DNA of 5,719 bases from Candidatus Hydrogenedentota bacterium (GTDB taxonomy: Bacteria; Hydrogenedentota; Hydrogenedentia; Hydrogenedentales; SLHB01): contig JAHDWY010000328.1 in NCBI GenBank assembly GCA_023384315.1, forward strand, positions 1 to 5,719, written 5' to 3'. A model generated the notes under the pieces. That model was not told the DNA's origin. It ran no database searches and was given only the letters and a program-made list of their open reading frames with translations. Below, piece by piece: positions 1-5,701 of the stretch (positions within the stretch are counted from its first letter, which is position 1; every line of letters begins with the position of its first letter). The position numbers and the translations under genes are program-made.

Positions 1-41
1 CGGGGTGCGAACGACGGGGCTCCGGGGTAAAGCATTGGGGT
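1..41 (+). repeat. Four G-tracts upstream of the operon promoter
   Basis: Four runs of GGGG lie at 2-5, 16-19, 24-27 and 37-40, separated by 10, 4 and 9 bases. Three sit in a CGGGG context (1-5, 15-19, 23-27), and three are followed by T. The cluster lies about 65-105 bases upstream of the start site predicted from the sigma-54 promoter, a distance at which activator binding sites can occur. It could be a set of activator half-sites, a loose G-quadruplex, or chance in GC-rich DNA. An open frame from base 1 ends in TAA at 28-30, so the first bases may also be the tail of an upstream gene; nothing in those nine codons is recognisable. Confidence 0.3.
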
Positions 42-78
42 CAGAAGAATTACAAATGCGTTGCAAGTTCTTTCGCTG

Positions 79-94
79 TGGCATTAATTATGCT
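79..94 (+). promoter_or_regulatory. Candidate sigma-54 (-24/-12) promoter for the operon
   Basis: The sequence TGGCATTAATTATGCT places GG (80-81) and GC (92-93) exactly 10 bases apart, as sigma-54 (RpoN) promoters require. It matches the family consensus TGGCAC-N5-TTGCW at TGGCA and at TGCT, with mismatches at the sixth base and at the first base of the -12 element. Transcription would start near base 105, giving a leader of about 45 bases before the first gene. If real, the operon depends on an enhancer-binding activator and responds to a specific signal rather than being constitutive. A sigma-70 reading is weaker: TTGCAA at 61-66 with TAATTA at 85-90 (18-base spacing). Confidence 0.5.
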
Positions 95-136
95 CTCCTT
101 TGCGCGGACCGTTAGGTGAATTGAAGTTGTACGCTT

Positions 137-140
137 GGAG
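137..140 (+). promoter_or_regulatory. Ribosome binding site deciding the first gene's start
   Basis: GGAG at 137-140 lies 8 bases before ATG at 149 and only 5 bases before the in-frame GTG at 146. The spacing and the stronger start codon favour ATG 149. The two starts differ by a single residue. Confidence 0.6.
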
Positions 141-148
141 AAACCGTG

Positions 149-3001
149 ATGAAACTCGGAGACACGCTGACCCATTACGCAACTGAGCATCCGCGATCGG
201 TGATGGGGTTAATCGTCGCGATCGCGATCGCTCTCGCAACGCTGGCCGTACTTCCATCGGTCTGGCCTGCGGCATTTCCTTTCCTGCATCCCGTGGACGT
301 GGACACCGATCCCGAGAACATGCTCAGCCATGACGAAGCGGTGCGCGTCTTTCATGACGACATGAAGAAGCTTCTCTCCCTGCACGACATGGTGGTGTTG
401 GGGATCGTGAACGAGACCCACCCGGACGGCGTGTTTAATCCGGAATCGCTTCAGACGATTTACGAACTGACGGAATACGCGAAGACCCTTCGCGGCGAAA
501 CGCTGGGCGTCAAGGATCCTGGCGCGGGTGTGGTAGACGTCGATGTCATCGCGCCGTCGGTCGTGGACAATATCGAGCAGGCCGGACCCGGCACGGTGCG
601 CTTTGAATGGCTCATGGCGGAACCTCCGAGCACGCCGGAGGAAGCGCTTGCCATTCGACACAAGGCGGAGCGCATTCCGTTCTTGAATGGGACCATGATC
701 TCCGAGGATGGCAAGGCCATCTGTCTGTATCTGCCGCTGACATCCAAGGATCTCAGCTACCGCGTCTACTCGAAGTTGCGCGACCGAGTCGCCGAGTTCG
801 AAGGGGACGACCAGTTCTACATCACCGGTCTGCCGGTCGCGGAAGATACGTTTGGGGTGGAGATGTTTATTCAGATGGCCATCTCCGCACCGCTCGCCAT
901 GCTTGTTATCTTCCTCCTTATGTTGTTCTTCTTCCGCAAGCTCGTGCTCGTAGTTGCGCCCATGCTCGTGGCGATGCTGACGGTGATTTGCACGATGGGC
1001 CTGCTCATCGTAACGGGCAATACCATCCATATCATGAGTTCCATGATCCCCATCTTCCTCATGCCCATTGCGGTGCTCGATTCCATCCATATCCTGTCGG
1101 AGTTCTTTGACCGCTACCAGGAAACCCGGGACCGCAAGAAGACCATCTGGCACGTGATGGATACGTTGCACGGGCCGATGCTTTACACCTCGTTGACCTC
1201 CGCCGCCGGGTTCGGCTCTCTGGCTCTGACGCCGATTCCCCCCGTTCAGGTTTTCGGTGTGTTCGTGGCCATGGGCGTGATGATGGCGTGGCTGTATACG
1301 GTCGTGCTTGTGCCCGCCTACGTGATGTTCATCCCTGACCGCTCCCTCGAAAACTTTGGTATGAAACATACCTCCGGCGAGGACGACGCGGCGCCCAAAA
1401 CGGTGATGAGCCGCTTCCTCGCGTCGGCGGGTGAGCTGACTTACCGCCGCGCCAAGCTCATATTGGTGATATCGATCATCGCAGTGATCGTGGCGGGCTA
1501 CGGGATCAGTCAGATTCAAATCAATGACAACCCGACCAAGTGGTTCCGCGAGTCCCATCCGATTCGCGTGGCGGACAAAGTGTTGAACGAGCACTTCGGC
1601 GGCACCTACATGGCCTATCTTGCGCTGTATCCGAGCGGCGTCGATCCCACTACGCTTGTCGCGAAGGCCCCAGAAGATGTGCCCGACGGGCCGGAAACGG
1701 CCGGCGCGCCGGCCGATGCAGCGCCCGGTCTTCCCGCAGGACTCGGCGATAGTGCCGCAGCGCCGGATCTCCCGGCGGGCCTCGGCGAAACCGGCGAACC
1801 GGGTTCGCCCGCAGGACTGGGCGGCGCGGAGACATCCGAACCGGCCCCGGCGGCGGCGGATACGCCAGCAACGGGCGGCTCTGAGGTGTTCAAAGATCCC
1901 GAGGTGCTCCGGTATCTCGAAGGGTTGCAGGAATACTTGTTGACCACCGGCGTCGTGGGGAAATCGAATTCGCTGGCGGATATTGTGAAGACCGTCCACC
2001 GCGAACTCATCGACGGCACGGACGCGCAGTTCCGTATCCCCGATTCGCCGGGCGCGGTGGCGCAATGCCTCATGCAGTATCAAAGCAGCCACCGGCCGCA
2101 GGATCTCTGGCATTTCGTGACGCCGGACTATCAACTCACCAGCCTTTGGGTGCAGTTGAGGAGTGGCGACAATAAAGACATGGAACGCGTGGTGGCGTCG
2201 GTAGAAACGTACTTTGCCGAGAATCCGCCGCCCGGCAATCTCGATCATCAGTGGTTTGGTCTGACCTACATCAACGTCATCTGGCAGGACAAGATGGTCA
2301 GCGGCATGCTGCAGTCATTCCTCGGAAGTTTTCTCGTGGTGCTGCTCATGATGATCGTGCTGTTCCGTTCGGCCCTTTGGGGATTGATCTCGATGATCCC
2401 GTTGACGATCACCATCGGCCTCATCTACGGCGTCATCGGTCTCATCGGCAAGGACTACGATATGCCCGTTGCGGTGCTTTCGTCGCTCACACTGGGTTTG
2501 GCCGTAGACTTCGCGATCCACTTCCTCTCCCGTGCGCGGACCATGTACGAGAAGTATGGATCGTGGGACGCGACGCACAGCCAGGTTTTCGGCGAGCCGG
2601 CCCGGGCGATCGCGCGAAACGTGATCGTCATCGCGGTAGGCTTCCTGCCGCTGCTGGCGGCGCCGCTCGTGCCCTACAACACCGTAGGCGTGTTCCTTGC
2701 CGCGATTCTGTTCGTTTCAGGGTTCGCCACCTTGATGATCCTTCCGTCCCTGCTGCGACTGCTCGAACCGCTTCTATTCGTGCGGTCGGAAAAGATTGCC
2801 TTTACCTGCAAATGCGGTACCTGCATTGCCGCGTCCGTGACTGCGGTGGCGTTGGTGGCCGTGAACATTCACCAGTTCATGCACGTGGGCTACACGGCCA
2901 TGACCTGGGCGAGCCTGATCGCTATCGTAGCGATGGGAGCGGTTTGCTTCGTCCTTTCCCGCCGCAAGAGTTGCCGAATTTCAGAAGACACGACTCAATA
3001 A
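149..3001 (+). CDS. RND-superfamily (MMPL-type) inner-membrane transporter
   Basis: This is a proton-driven RND/MMPL-type permease that probably moves a hydrophobic or lipid-like substrate out of the inner membrane. Residue numbers count the GTG at 146 as 1; with the preferred ATG the protein is 950 residues. It has the duplicated RND plan. The first half has TM1 at about 17-40, periplasmic loop 1 at 41-240 and TM2-6 at 241-396. The second half has TM7 at about 435-455, periplasmic loop 2 at 456-718 and TM8-12 at 719-870. Each half keeps the family's membrane Asp with a following His: D312 in LDSIH (TM4) and D788 in GLAVDFAIH (TM10), the likely proton-relay sites. Two oddities stand out. Loop 2 has a Pro/Ala/Gly-rich insertion at about 502-578 with three (L/S)PAGLG units. 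After TM12 come a CKCGTC cluster (888-893), two extra predicted TM segments (about 892-910 and 917-937) and a basic tail. The length suits a single-chain RND protein such as HpnN-like or MMPL transporters rather than the larger AcrB type. The substrate cannot be read from the sequence. Confidence 0.92.
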   Translation: MKLGDTLTHYATEHPRSVMGLIVAIAIALATLAVLPSVWPAAFPFLHPVDVDTDPENMLSHDEAVRVFHDDMKKLLSLHDMVVLGIVNETHPDGVFNPESLQTIYELTEYAKTLRGETLGVKDPGAGVVDVDVIAPSVVDNIEQAGPGTVRFEWLMAEPPSTPEEALAIRHKAERIPFLNGTMISEDGKAICLYLPLTSKDLSYRVYSKLRDRVAEFEGDDQFYITGLPVAEDTFGVEMFIQMAISAPLAMLVIFLLMLFFFRKLVLVVAPMLVAMLTVICTMGLLIVTGNTIHIMSSMIPIFLMPIAVLDSIHILSEFFDRYQETRDRKKTIWHVMDTLHGPMLYTSLTSAAGFGSLALTPIPPVQVFGVFVAMGVMMAWLYTVVLVPAYVMFIPDRSLENFGMKHTSGEDDAAPKTVMSRFLASAGELTYRRAKLILVISIIAVIVAGYGISQIQINDNPTKWFRESHPIRVADKVLNEHFGGTYMAYLALYPSGVDPTTLVAKAPEDVPDGPETAGAPADAAPGLPAGLGDSAAAPDLPAGLGETGEPGSPAGLGGAETSEPAPAAADTPATGGSEVFKDPEVLRYLEGLQEYLLTTGVVGKSNSLADIVKTVHRELIDGTDAQFRIPDSPGAVAQCLMQYQSSHRPQDLWHFVTPDYQLTSLWVQLRSGDNKDMERVVASVETYFAENPPPGNLDHQWFGLTYINVIWQDKMVSGMLQSFLGSFLVVLLMMIVLFRSALWGLISMIPLTITIGLIYGVIGLIGKDYDMPVAVLSSLTLGLAVDFAIHFLSRARTMYEKYGSWDATHSQVFGEPARAIARNVIVIAVGFLPLLAAPLVPYNTVGVFLAAILFVSGFATLMILPSLLRLLEPLLFVRSEKIAFTCKCGTCIAASVTAVALVAVNIHQFMHVGYTAMTWASLIAIVAMGAVCFVLSRRKSCRISEDTTQ
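1730..1822 (+). repeat. LPAGLG repeats in the RND periplasmic loop
   Basis: Three units encode LPAGLG (1730-1747), LPAGLG (1769-1786) and SPAGLG (1805-1822), spaced 13 and 12 residues apart. They lie inside a Pro/Ala/Gly/Glu-rich insertion of about 75 residues, between the conserved stretches ending YLALYPSG and starting EVFKDPEVLRYLEGLQ. The segment falls in periplasmic loop 2 by topology. The DNA of the units differs at many third codon positions, although units 1 and 3 share CCCGCAGGACT. The same motif recurs in the outer-membrane protein at the end of the operon. Confidence 0.85.
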
Positions 3002-3018
3002 TACGTTTTATGATGACT

Positions 3019-3034
3019 GGACCCGCACGGGTCC
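3019..3034 (+). promoter_or_regulatory. Intergenic hairpin next to the second gene's RBS
   Basis: GGACCC (3019-3024) and GGGTCC (3029-3034) form a perfect 6-base-pair GC-rich stem around a GCAC loop, extendable by a T-G pair. It sits in the 47-base gap after the transporter stop and ends directly before the Shine-Dalgarno sequence at 3035. No U-run follows, so it is unlikely to be an intrinsic terminator. It could stabilise or define the end of an mRNA segment, or adjust the ratio of transporter to periplasmic protein by affecting ribosome access. Confidence 0.5.
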
Positions 3035-3041
3035 GAGGAGG
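3035..3041 (+). promoter_or_regulatory. Strong ribosome binding site of the LolA-like gene
   Basis: GAGGAGG at 3035-3041 is a near-consensus Shine-Dalgarno sequence, 7 bases before ATG at 3049. It is clearly stronger than the sites of the other two genes (GGAG and GAGG), which suggests that the soluble periplasmic protein is made in excess over the two membrane partners. Confidence 0.75.
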
Positions 3042-3048
3042 ATAGAAC

Positions 3049-3846
3049 ATGCGTACGTTAACTCGAATTATTCTGGCGTCGGTTTTGCCCGCGTTATTCA
3101 TCGTGAGCGTGCAGGCACAAGAAACGCCTTCGGTGGATGAGATTGTCAAGAAGACGAACCATATGTCGTACTACCAGGGCAAGGACGGCCGCGCCCGCGT
3201 GAAGATGACGATCACCGATGGGCAGGGGCGCGCGCGCGTGAAGGAGTTCACCATTTTGCGTTTGAACCGCGATGAGGTGGATCAGGAACAGGCGTTTTAC
3301 GTCTATTTCCATGAGCCGGCAGACGAGCGCGGCGTGGTGTTCATGGTGTGGAAGCGCGTGGGCAAAGACGACGACCGCTGGTTGTACCTCCCCGCATTGG
3401 ACGTGACCAAACGGATCGCCGCGTCGGATAAGCGGACGAGTTTCGTGGGATCGAACTTCTTCTACGAAGACGTCTCGGGGCGCGGCATCGATGCGGACAC
3501 TCACGAGTTGGTCGAGACGACCGACACCTACTACGTGCTCAAGAATACCCCGAAGGACCCGAGCACGGTCGAGTTTGACTCGTTCACCATGTGGATTCAC
3601 AAAGGTACCTTTATCCCCGTCAAGGTTGCTTATGAAAAAGGCGGCGAAGTCTATCGGGAGGCGACAGCCTTGAAAGTGGACGACGTGCAAGGCTACAAGA
3701 CCGTTACCAAGTCCAGCATGAAGGACCTGAGGGGCGGTGGAGAAACGGTGCTGGAATACTCGTCCGTGGAGTACGAGGTGGGGCTTGCCGATGACATCTT
3801 TACGGAACGGTATCTGCGCAATGTGCCCCGCGAACTCTTGAAATGA
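3049..3846 (+). CDS. LolA-like periplasmic protein (outer membrane lipoprotein-sorting protein family)
   Basis: The 265-residue product is a probable periplasmic carrier or lipid-binding protein. Residues 1-23 form a Sec signal peptide: basic start MRTLTR, hydrophobic core, and a VQA cleavage site before Q24. There is no lipobox, so it should be soluble. The mature part resembles the LolA_like family annotated as outer membrane lipoprotein-sorting proteins. Supporting segments are an early strand region (about 46-72), DDRWLYLPAL at 108-117, the basic RIAASDKR at 122-129, SFVGSNFFYED at 131-141, and a beta-rich C-terminal half. Proteins of this family use a half-open beta-barrel that can hold a lipid or acyl chain. 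They are often encoded next to MMPL/RND permeases, where their role is not lipoprotein sorting in the strict LolA sense. The gene sits between the inner-membrane pump and the outer-membrane barrel, which fits a shuttle across the periplasm. The family call is firm; the cargo is unknown. Confidence 0.85.
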   Translation: MRTLTRIILASVLPALFIVSVQAQETPSVDEIVKKTNHMSYYQGKDGRARVKMTITDGQGRARVKEFTILRLNRDEVDQEQAFYVYFHEPADERGVVFMVWKRVGKDDDRWLYLPALDVTKRIAASDKRTSFVGSNFFYEDVSGRGIDADTHELVETTDTYYVLKNTPKDPSTVEFDSFTMWIHKGTFIPVKVAYEKGGEVYREATALKVDDVQGYKTVTKSSMKDLRGGGETVLEYSSVEYEVGLADDIFTERYLRNVPRELLK

Positions 3847-3848
3847 GG
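3845..3848 (+). promoter_or_regulatory. Ribosome binding site overlapping the previous stop codon
   Basis: GAGG at 3845-3848 overlaps the TGA stop (3844-3846) of the LolA-like gene and lies 5 bases before ATG at 3854. The overlap suggests translational coupling between the second and third genes. A second in-frame ATG at 3899 (Met16) lies right before the hydrophobic part of the signal peptide but has no comparable ribosome binding site, so 3854 is preferred. Confidence 0.6.
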
Positions 3849-3853
3849 TAGCG

Positions 3854-5371
3854 ATGGATCCGGTTTCGACCCCGAAATGCCAATTGCGGCAACCATCTAT
3901 GGCGTGGGTCGCAAGCGTGCTTGTCGCCCAAGCCATTGTCCTCACGGGATCGATCGCCGCTCTGGCGGCGGAGGCTCCCGCGCTGCCGGAAGGGCTCGGA
4001 GAATCCCCACCGAGCGAAGGCCCTGCGCTCCCCGAAGGGCTTGGCGATGCGCCCGCGCCTTCTGAACCTGCGCTCCCGGAAGGCATGGAGTCCGGACCGG
4101 AGTTGCCTGCTGGTCTCGGTGATGAGGTGGATACCGCGACTACGAAGGACCAAGAATCGCCGGGCATGGGTTTGGTTGACCGGCTACCGCCTTGGCTCCA
4201 CGGCTATTGGGAAACGCGGGCCGGTGTTCGCGTGCAAGACGACCCCGCCCAGTCGAAGGACCTCATCCTGGGCGAGACGCGTGTGCAATTGGAGCTCGAG
4301 AAATCGTGGGATCAGGCCATTCTCGAGTTTACCGGAGATGTGTACGGAGACGCCGTCCTGGAAGAGGGCGAGTTCGATCTGCGGCAACTCCGCCTTACGT
4401 GGCGGCCGCTTGATTCCATTGATATCCGCCTGGGACGCCAAATCCTCACCTGGGGCACGGGCGACTTGCTCTTCATCAACGACATGTTCCCCAAGGATTG
4501 GCAATCCTTCTTCATCGGCCGGGATACGGAATACCTGAAGGCGCCGTCCGACGCGGTCAAGGTTGGTTGGTACAACAGCGTCATGAACGTTGAACTCGTG
4601 TATACGCCCCAGTTTTCACCGGACCGTTTCATCACGGGCGAACGCATCAGCTATTGGGACCCCTTGTTCAGCCGCTTCTCGGGTTCGGACAACCAGGTGA
4701 AGTACAACGCGCCGAGCGACTGGTTTGAAGACGACGAGTTTGCGCTCCGGCTCTATAGGAGCATCGGCTCGGTCGAGGTCGCGATGTACGGGTATTCCGG
4801 GTACTGGAAAAGCCCGGGTGGCCAGCATTTTCCACCGCTGCAGGCGTCCTTTCCAAGACTGAACGTCTATGGCGCAAGCGTGCGCGGCAACGTGTTCAAA
4901 GGGATTGGCAACGTCGAAGTAGGCTACTACGATTCGCGCCAAGACCGGAGTGGCAGCAGCCCCTTCATTAACAACAGTGAATTCCGGCTGCTCGTGGGGT
5001 ACGAGCAGGAACTTGCCAAGGAGCTTACCGGTTCGATCCAGTATTACCTTGAGCACATGATGGATTATGAGGCCTATCGCAATGCCATCTTCACCCGGGT
5101 TCTTGGTGAGCCGCGCGACGAAAATCGTCACGTGTTTACCATCCGGCTGACGAAACTGCTCATGAATCAAAACCTCAGACTGTCCTTGTTCGCGTACTAC
5201 AGCCCTTCCGACAGCGACGCCTATCTGCGGCCCCACCTGAGCTACAAGGTGAACGACCACTGGACAGTCGAGGCTGGGGGAAACCTGTTCTCCGGAGCTT
5301 GGGACCAGACGTTCTTTGGGCAATTCGAGAATAACTCGAACGTGTATGCCGGGGTACGGTTCTCGTTTTAG
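3854..5371 (+). CDS. Outer-membrane beta-barrel protein with repeat-bearing N-terminal extension
   Basis: The 505-residue product is a probable outer-membrane channel or receptor, the outer end of the system. The signal peptide has a long polar start (1-15), a hydrophobic core from Met16 and an ALA cleavage site near residue 38. The mature protein opens with about 70 Pro/Glu/Gly-rich residues containing four L-P-(E/A)-G-(L/M) units at 44-49, 59-64, 74-79 and 84-89. From about residue 114 it alternates polar and aromatic residues as transmembrane beta-strands do. A conserved-looking stretch at 192-224 contains LGRQILTWGTGD, NDMFPKD and FIGRD, a pattern like that of barrels of the DUF1302 or alginate-export type encoded beside RND transporters. 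It ends NVYAGVRFSF, with the terminal Phe typical of the BAM assembly signal. The gene starts 7 bases after the LolA-like gene. The barrel assignment is strong; the family name and substrate are tentative. Confidence 0.85.
   Translation: MDPVSTPKCQLRQPSMAWVASVLVAQAIVLTGSIAALAAEAPALPEGLGESPPSEGPALPEGLGDAPAPSEPALPEGMESGPELPAGLGDEVDTATTKDQESPGMGLVDRLPPWLHGYWETRAGVRVQDDPAQSKDLILGETRVQLELEKSWDQAILEFTGDVYGDAVLEEGEFDLRQLRLTWRPLDSIDIRLGRQILTWGTGDLLFINDMFPKDWQSFFIGRDTEYLKAPSDAVKVGWYNSVMNVELVYTPQFSPDRFITGERISYWDPLFSRFSGSDNQVKYNAPSDWFEDDEFALRLYRSIGSVEVAMYGYSGYWKSPGGQHFPPLQASFPRLNVYGASVRGNVFKGIGNVEVGYYDSRQDRSGSSPFINNSEFRLLVGYEQELAKELTGSIQYYLEHMMDYEAYRNAIFTRVLGEPRDENRHVFTIRLTKLLMNQNLRLSLFAYYSPSDSDAYLRPHLSYKVNDHWTVEAGGNLFSGAWDQTFFGQFENNSNVYAGVRFSF
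3983..4120 (+). repeat. LPEGLG repeats after the barrel's signal peptide
   Basis: Four units encode LPEGLG (3983-4000), LPEGLG (4028-4045), LPEGME (4073-4090) and LPAGLG (4103-4120). The first three start exactly 45 bases (15 residues) apart, and the fourth follows after 30 bases. The first three are preceded by Pro-Ala. Codons differ between units (CTG CCG GAA, CTC CCC GAA, CTC CCG GAA, TTG CCT GCT), so the repeat is conserved better as protein than as DNA. The segment lies between the signal peptide and the barrel and should face the periplasm. The last unit matches those in the transporter loop exactly. Confidence 0.85.
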
Positions 5372-5394
5372 CCCATCGAACTGCCAGCCAACCG

Positions 5395-5429
5395 GAGTAG
5401 TGAGTGCCCTAGACGTTGGCCGACTACTC
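5395..5429 (+). terminator. Possible hairpin terminator after the operon
   Basis: GAGTAGT (5395-5401) pairs perfectly with ACTACTC (5423-5429), with a small inner GCC/GGC pairing (5406-5408 with 5418-5420). It begins 24 bases after the barrel stop codon. The classical U-run does not follow immediately; T-runs begin only at 5450. It may stop transcription inefficiently, protect the 3' end of the mRNA, or be chance. Confidence 0.35.
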
Positions 5430-5449
5430 GATCAACAGATTCACAGTCA

Positions 5450-5475
5450 TTTTACGGGGTTTTCGGTTTTGTTTT
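5450..5475 (+). other. T-rich stretch with four TTTT runs
   Basis: TTTT occurs at 5450-5453, 5460-5463, 5467-5470 and 5472-5475, with mostly G between the runs (for example GGGGTTTTCGGTTTTG). The + strand is strongly G/T-skewed here. It may help transcription termination or melting of the region; no factor-binding motif is recognised. Confidence 0.35.
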
Positions 5476-5583
5476 GGTTATGTTAGTAAATGCAGTGGAA
5501 TTCCGAACAAGGAACGGCATCGACGATGTCATGGATACTTTTCATGGGGTCCGCCGTCGGTGTTTGGCTTCCAAGATGCGGAG

Positions 5584-5619
5584 TTAAACTATTTAAATTT
5601 AATAACTTAGCTTATATTG
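5584..5619. other. AT-rich block, possible DNA-unwinding element
   Basis: This 36-base block is almost entirely A and T and contains the palindrome TTAAATTTAA (5593-5602). It stands out against the GC-rich surroundings. Its place about 60 bases before two DnaA-box-like sequences suggests a duplex-unwinding element. It could instead be a promoter: TATATT at 5613-5618 resembles a -10 box, but no good -35 box lies at the right distance. Confidence 0.4.
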
Positions 5620-5628
5620 ACCTCTCGC

Positions 5629-5642
5629 CCTGCCCGGGCAGG
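5629..5642. repeat. Perfect 14-base palindrome
   Basis: CCTGCCCGGGCAGG is perfectly self-complementary with no spacer, which suits a dimeric protein's operator better than an RNA hairpin. It lies between the AT-rich block and the DnaA-like boxes. No specific regulator is recognised. Confidence 0.5.
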
Positions 5643-5681
5643 TGCCGCCTCCACATCCTCTGGCTCAATTGCCGCGCCTCG

Positions 5682-5701
5682 TGTGGATAACCTGTGGAAA
5701 A
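5682..5701. promoter_or_regulatory. Two adjacent DnaA-box-like sites
   Basis: TGTGGATAA at 5682-5690 is the exact reverse complement of the classical DnaA box TTATCCACA. TGTGGAAAA at 5693-5701 is the reverse complement of TTTTCCACA, a one-base variant used as a DnaA box in some bacteria. The two start 11 bases apart, about one helical turn, in the same orientation. Together with the AT-rich block upstream they suggest an oriC or a DnaA-regulated promoter, for example that of dnaA itself, just beyond the window. Two boxes alone do not prove an origin. Confidence 0.5.

Noticed and set aside
2..115. An open + strand frame across the upstream region
   Set aside because: It overlaps the promoter candidate, has no ribosome binding site and gives no recognisable peptide.
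218..231. Two overlapping GCGATCGC palindromes resembling the cyanobacterial HIP1 element
   Set aside because: They encode alternating Ile-Ala in the first membrane helix and occur only here, so codon choice explains them; nothing else suggests a cyanobacterium.
209..2248. A 679-codon open frame on the minus strand opposite the transporter gene
   Set aside because: It is a shadow of the GC-rich coding strand: the product is rich in His and Arg with no recognisable domain, while the + strand frame encodes a clear RND transporter.
1730..4120. The shared repeats as a result of recent DNA duplication between the two genes
   Set aside because: The repeat codons differ at many synonymous positions between the two genes and the spacing differs (12-13 versus 15 and 10 residues), so a recent copy is unlikely.
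3094..4167. A 357-codon minus-strand frame across the second and third genes
   Set aside because: It is antisense to two well-supported genes; its Ser/Gly/Pro-rich start is merely the mirror of the LPEGLG repeat DNA.
5565..5580. A second GG-N10-GC pattern (5566-5567 and 5578-5579) resembling a sigma-54 promoter
   Set aside because: Only TGGC and TGC match the consensus, and this minimal pattern is common by chance; no gene start follows within the window.
5416..5690. Short + strand open frames (5416-5610 and 5490-5690) after the operon
   Set aside because: They lack ribosome binding sites, overlap each other, cross the AT-rich block and palindrome, and their products resemble no protein family.
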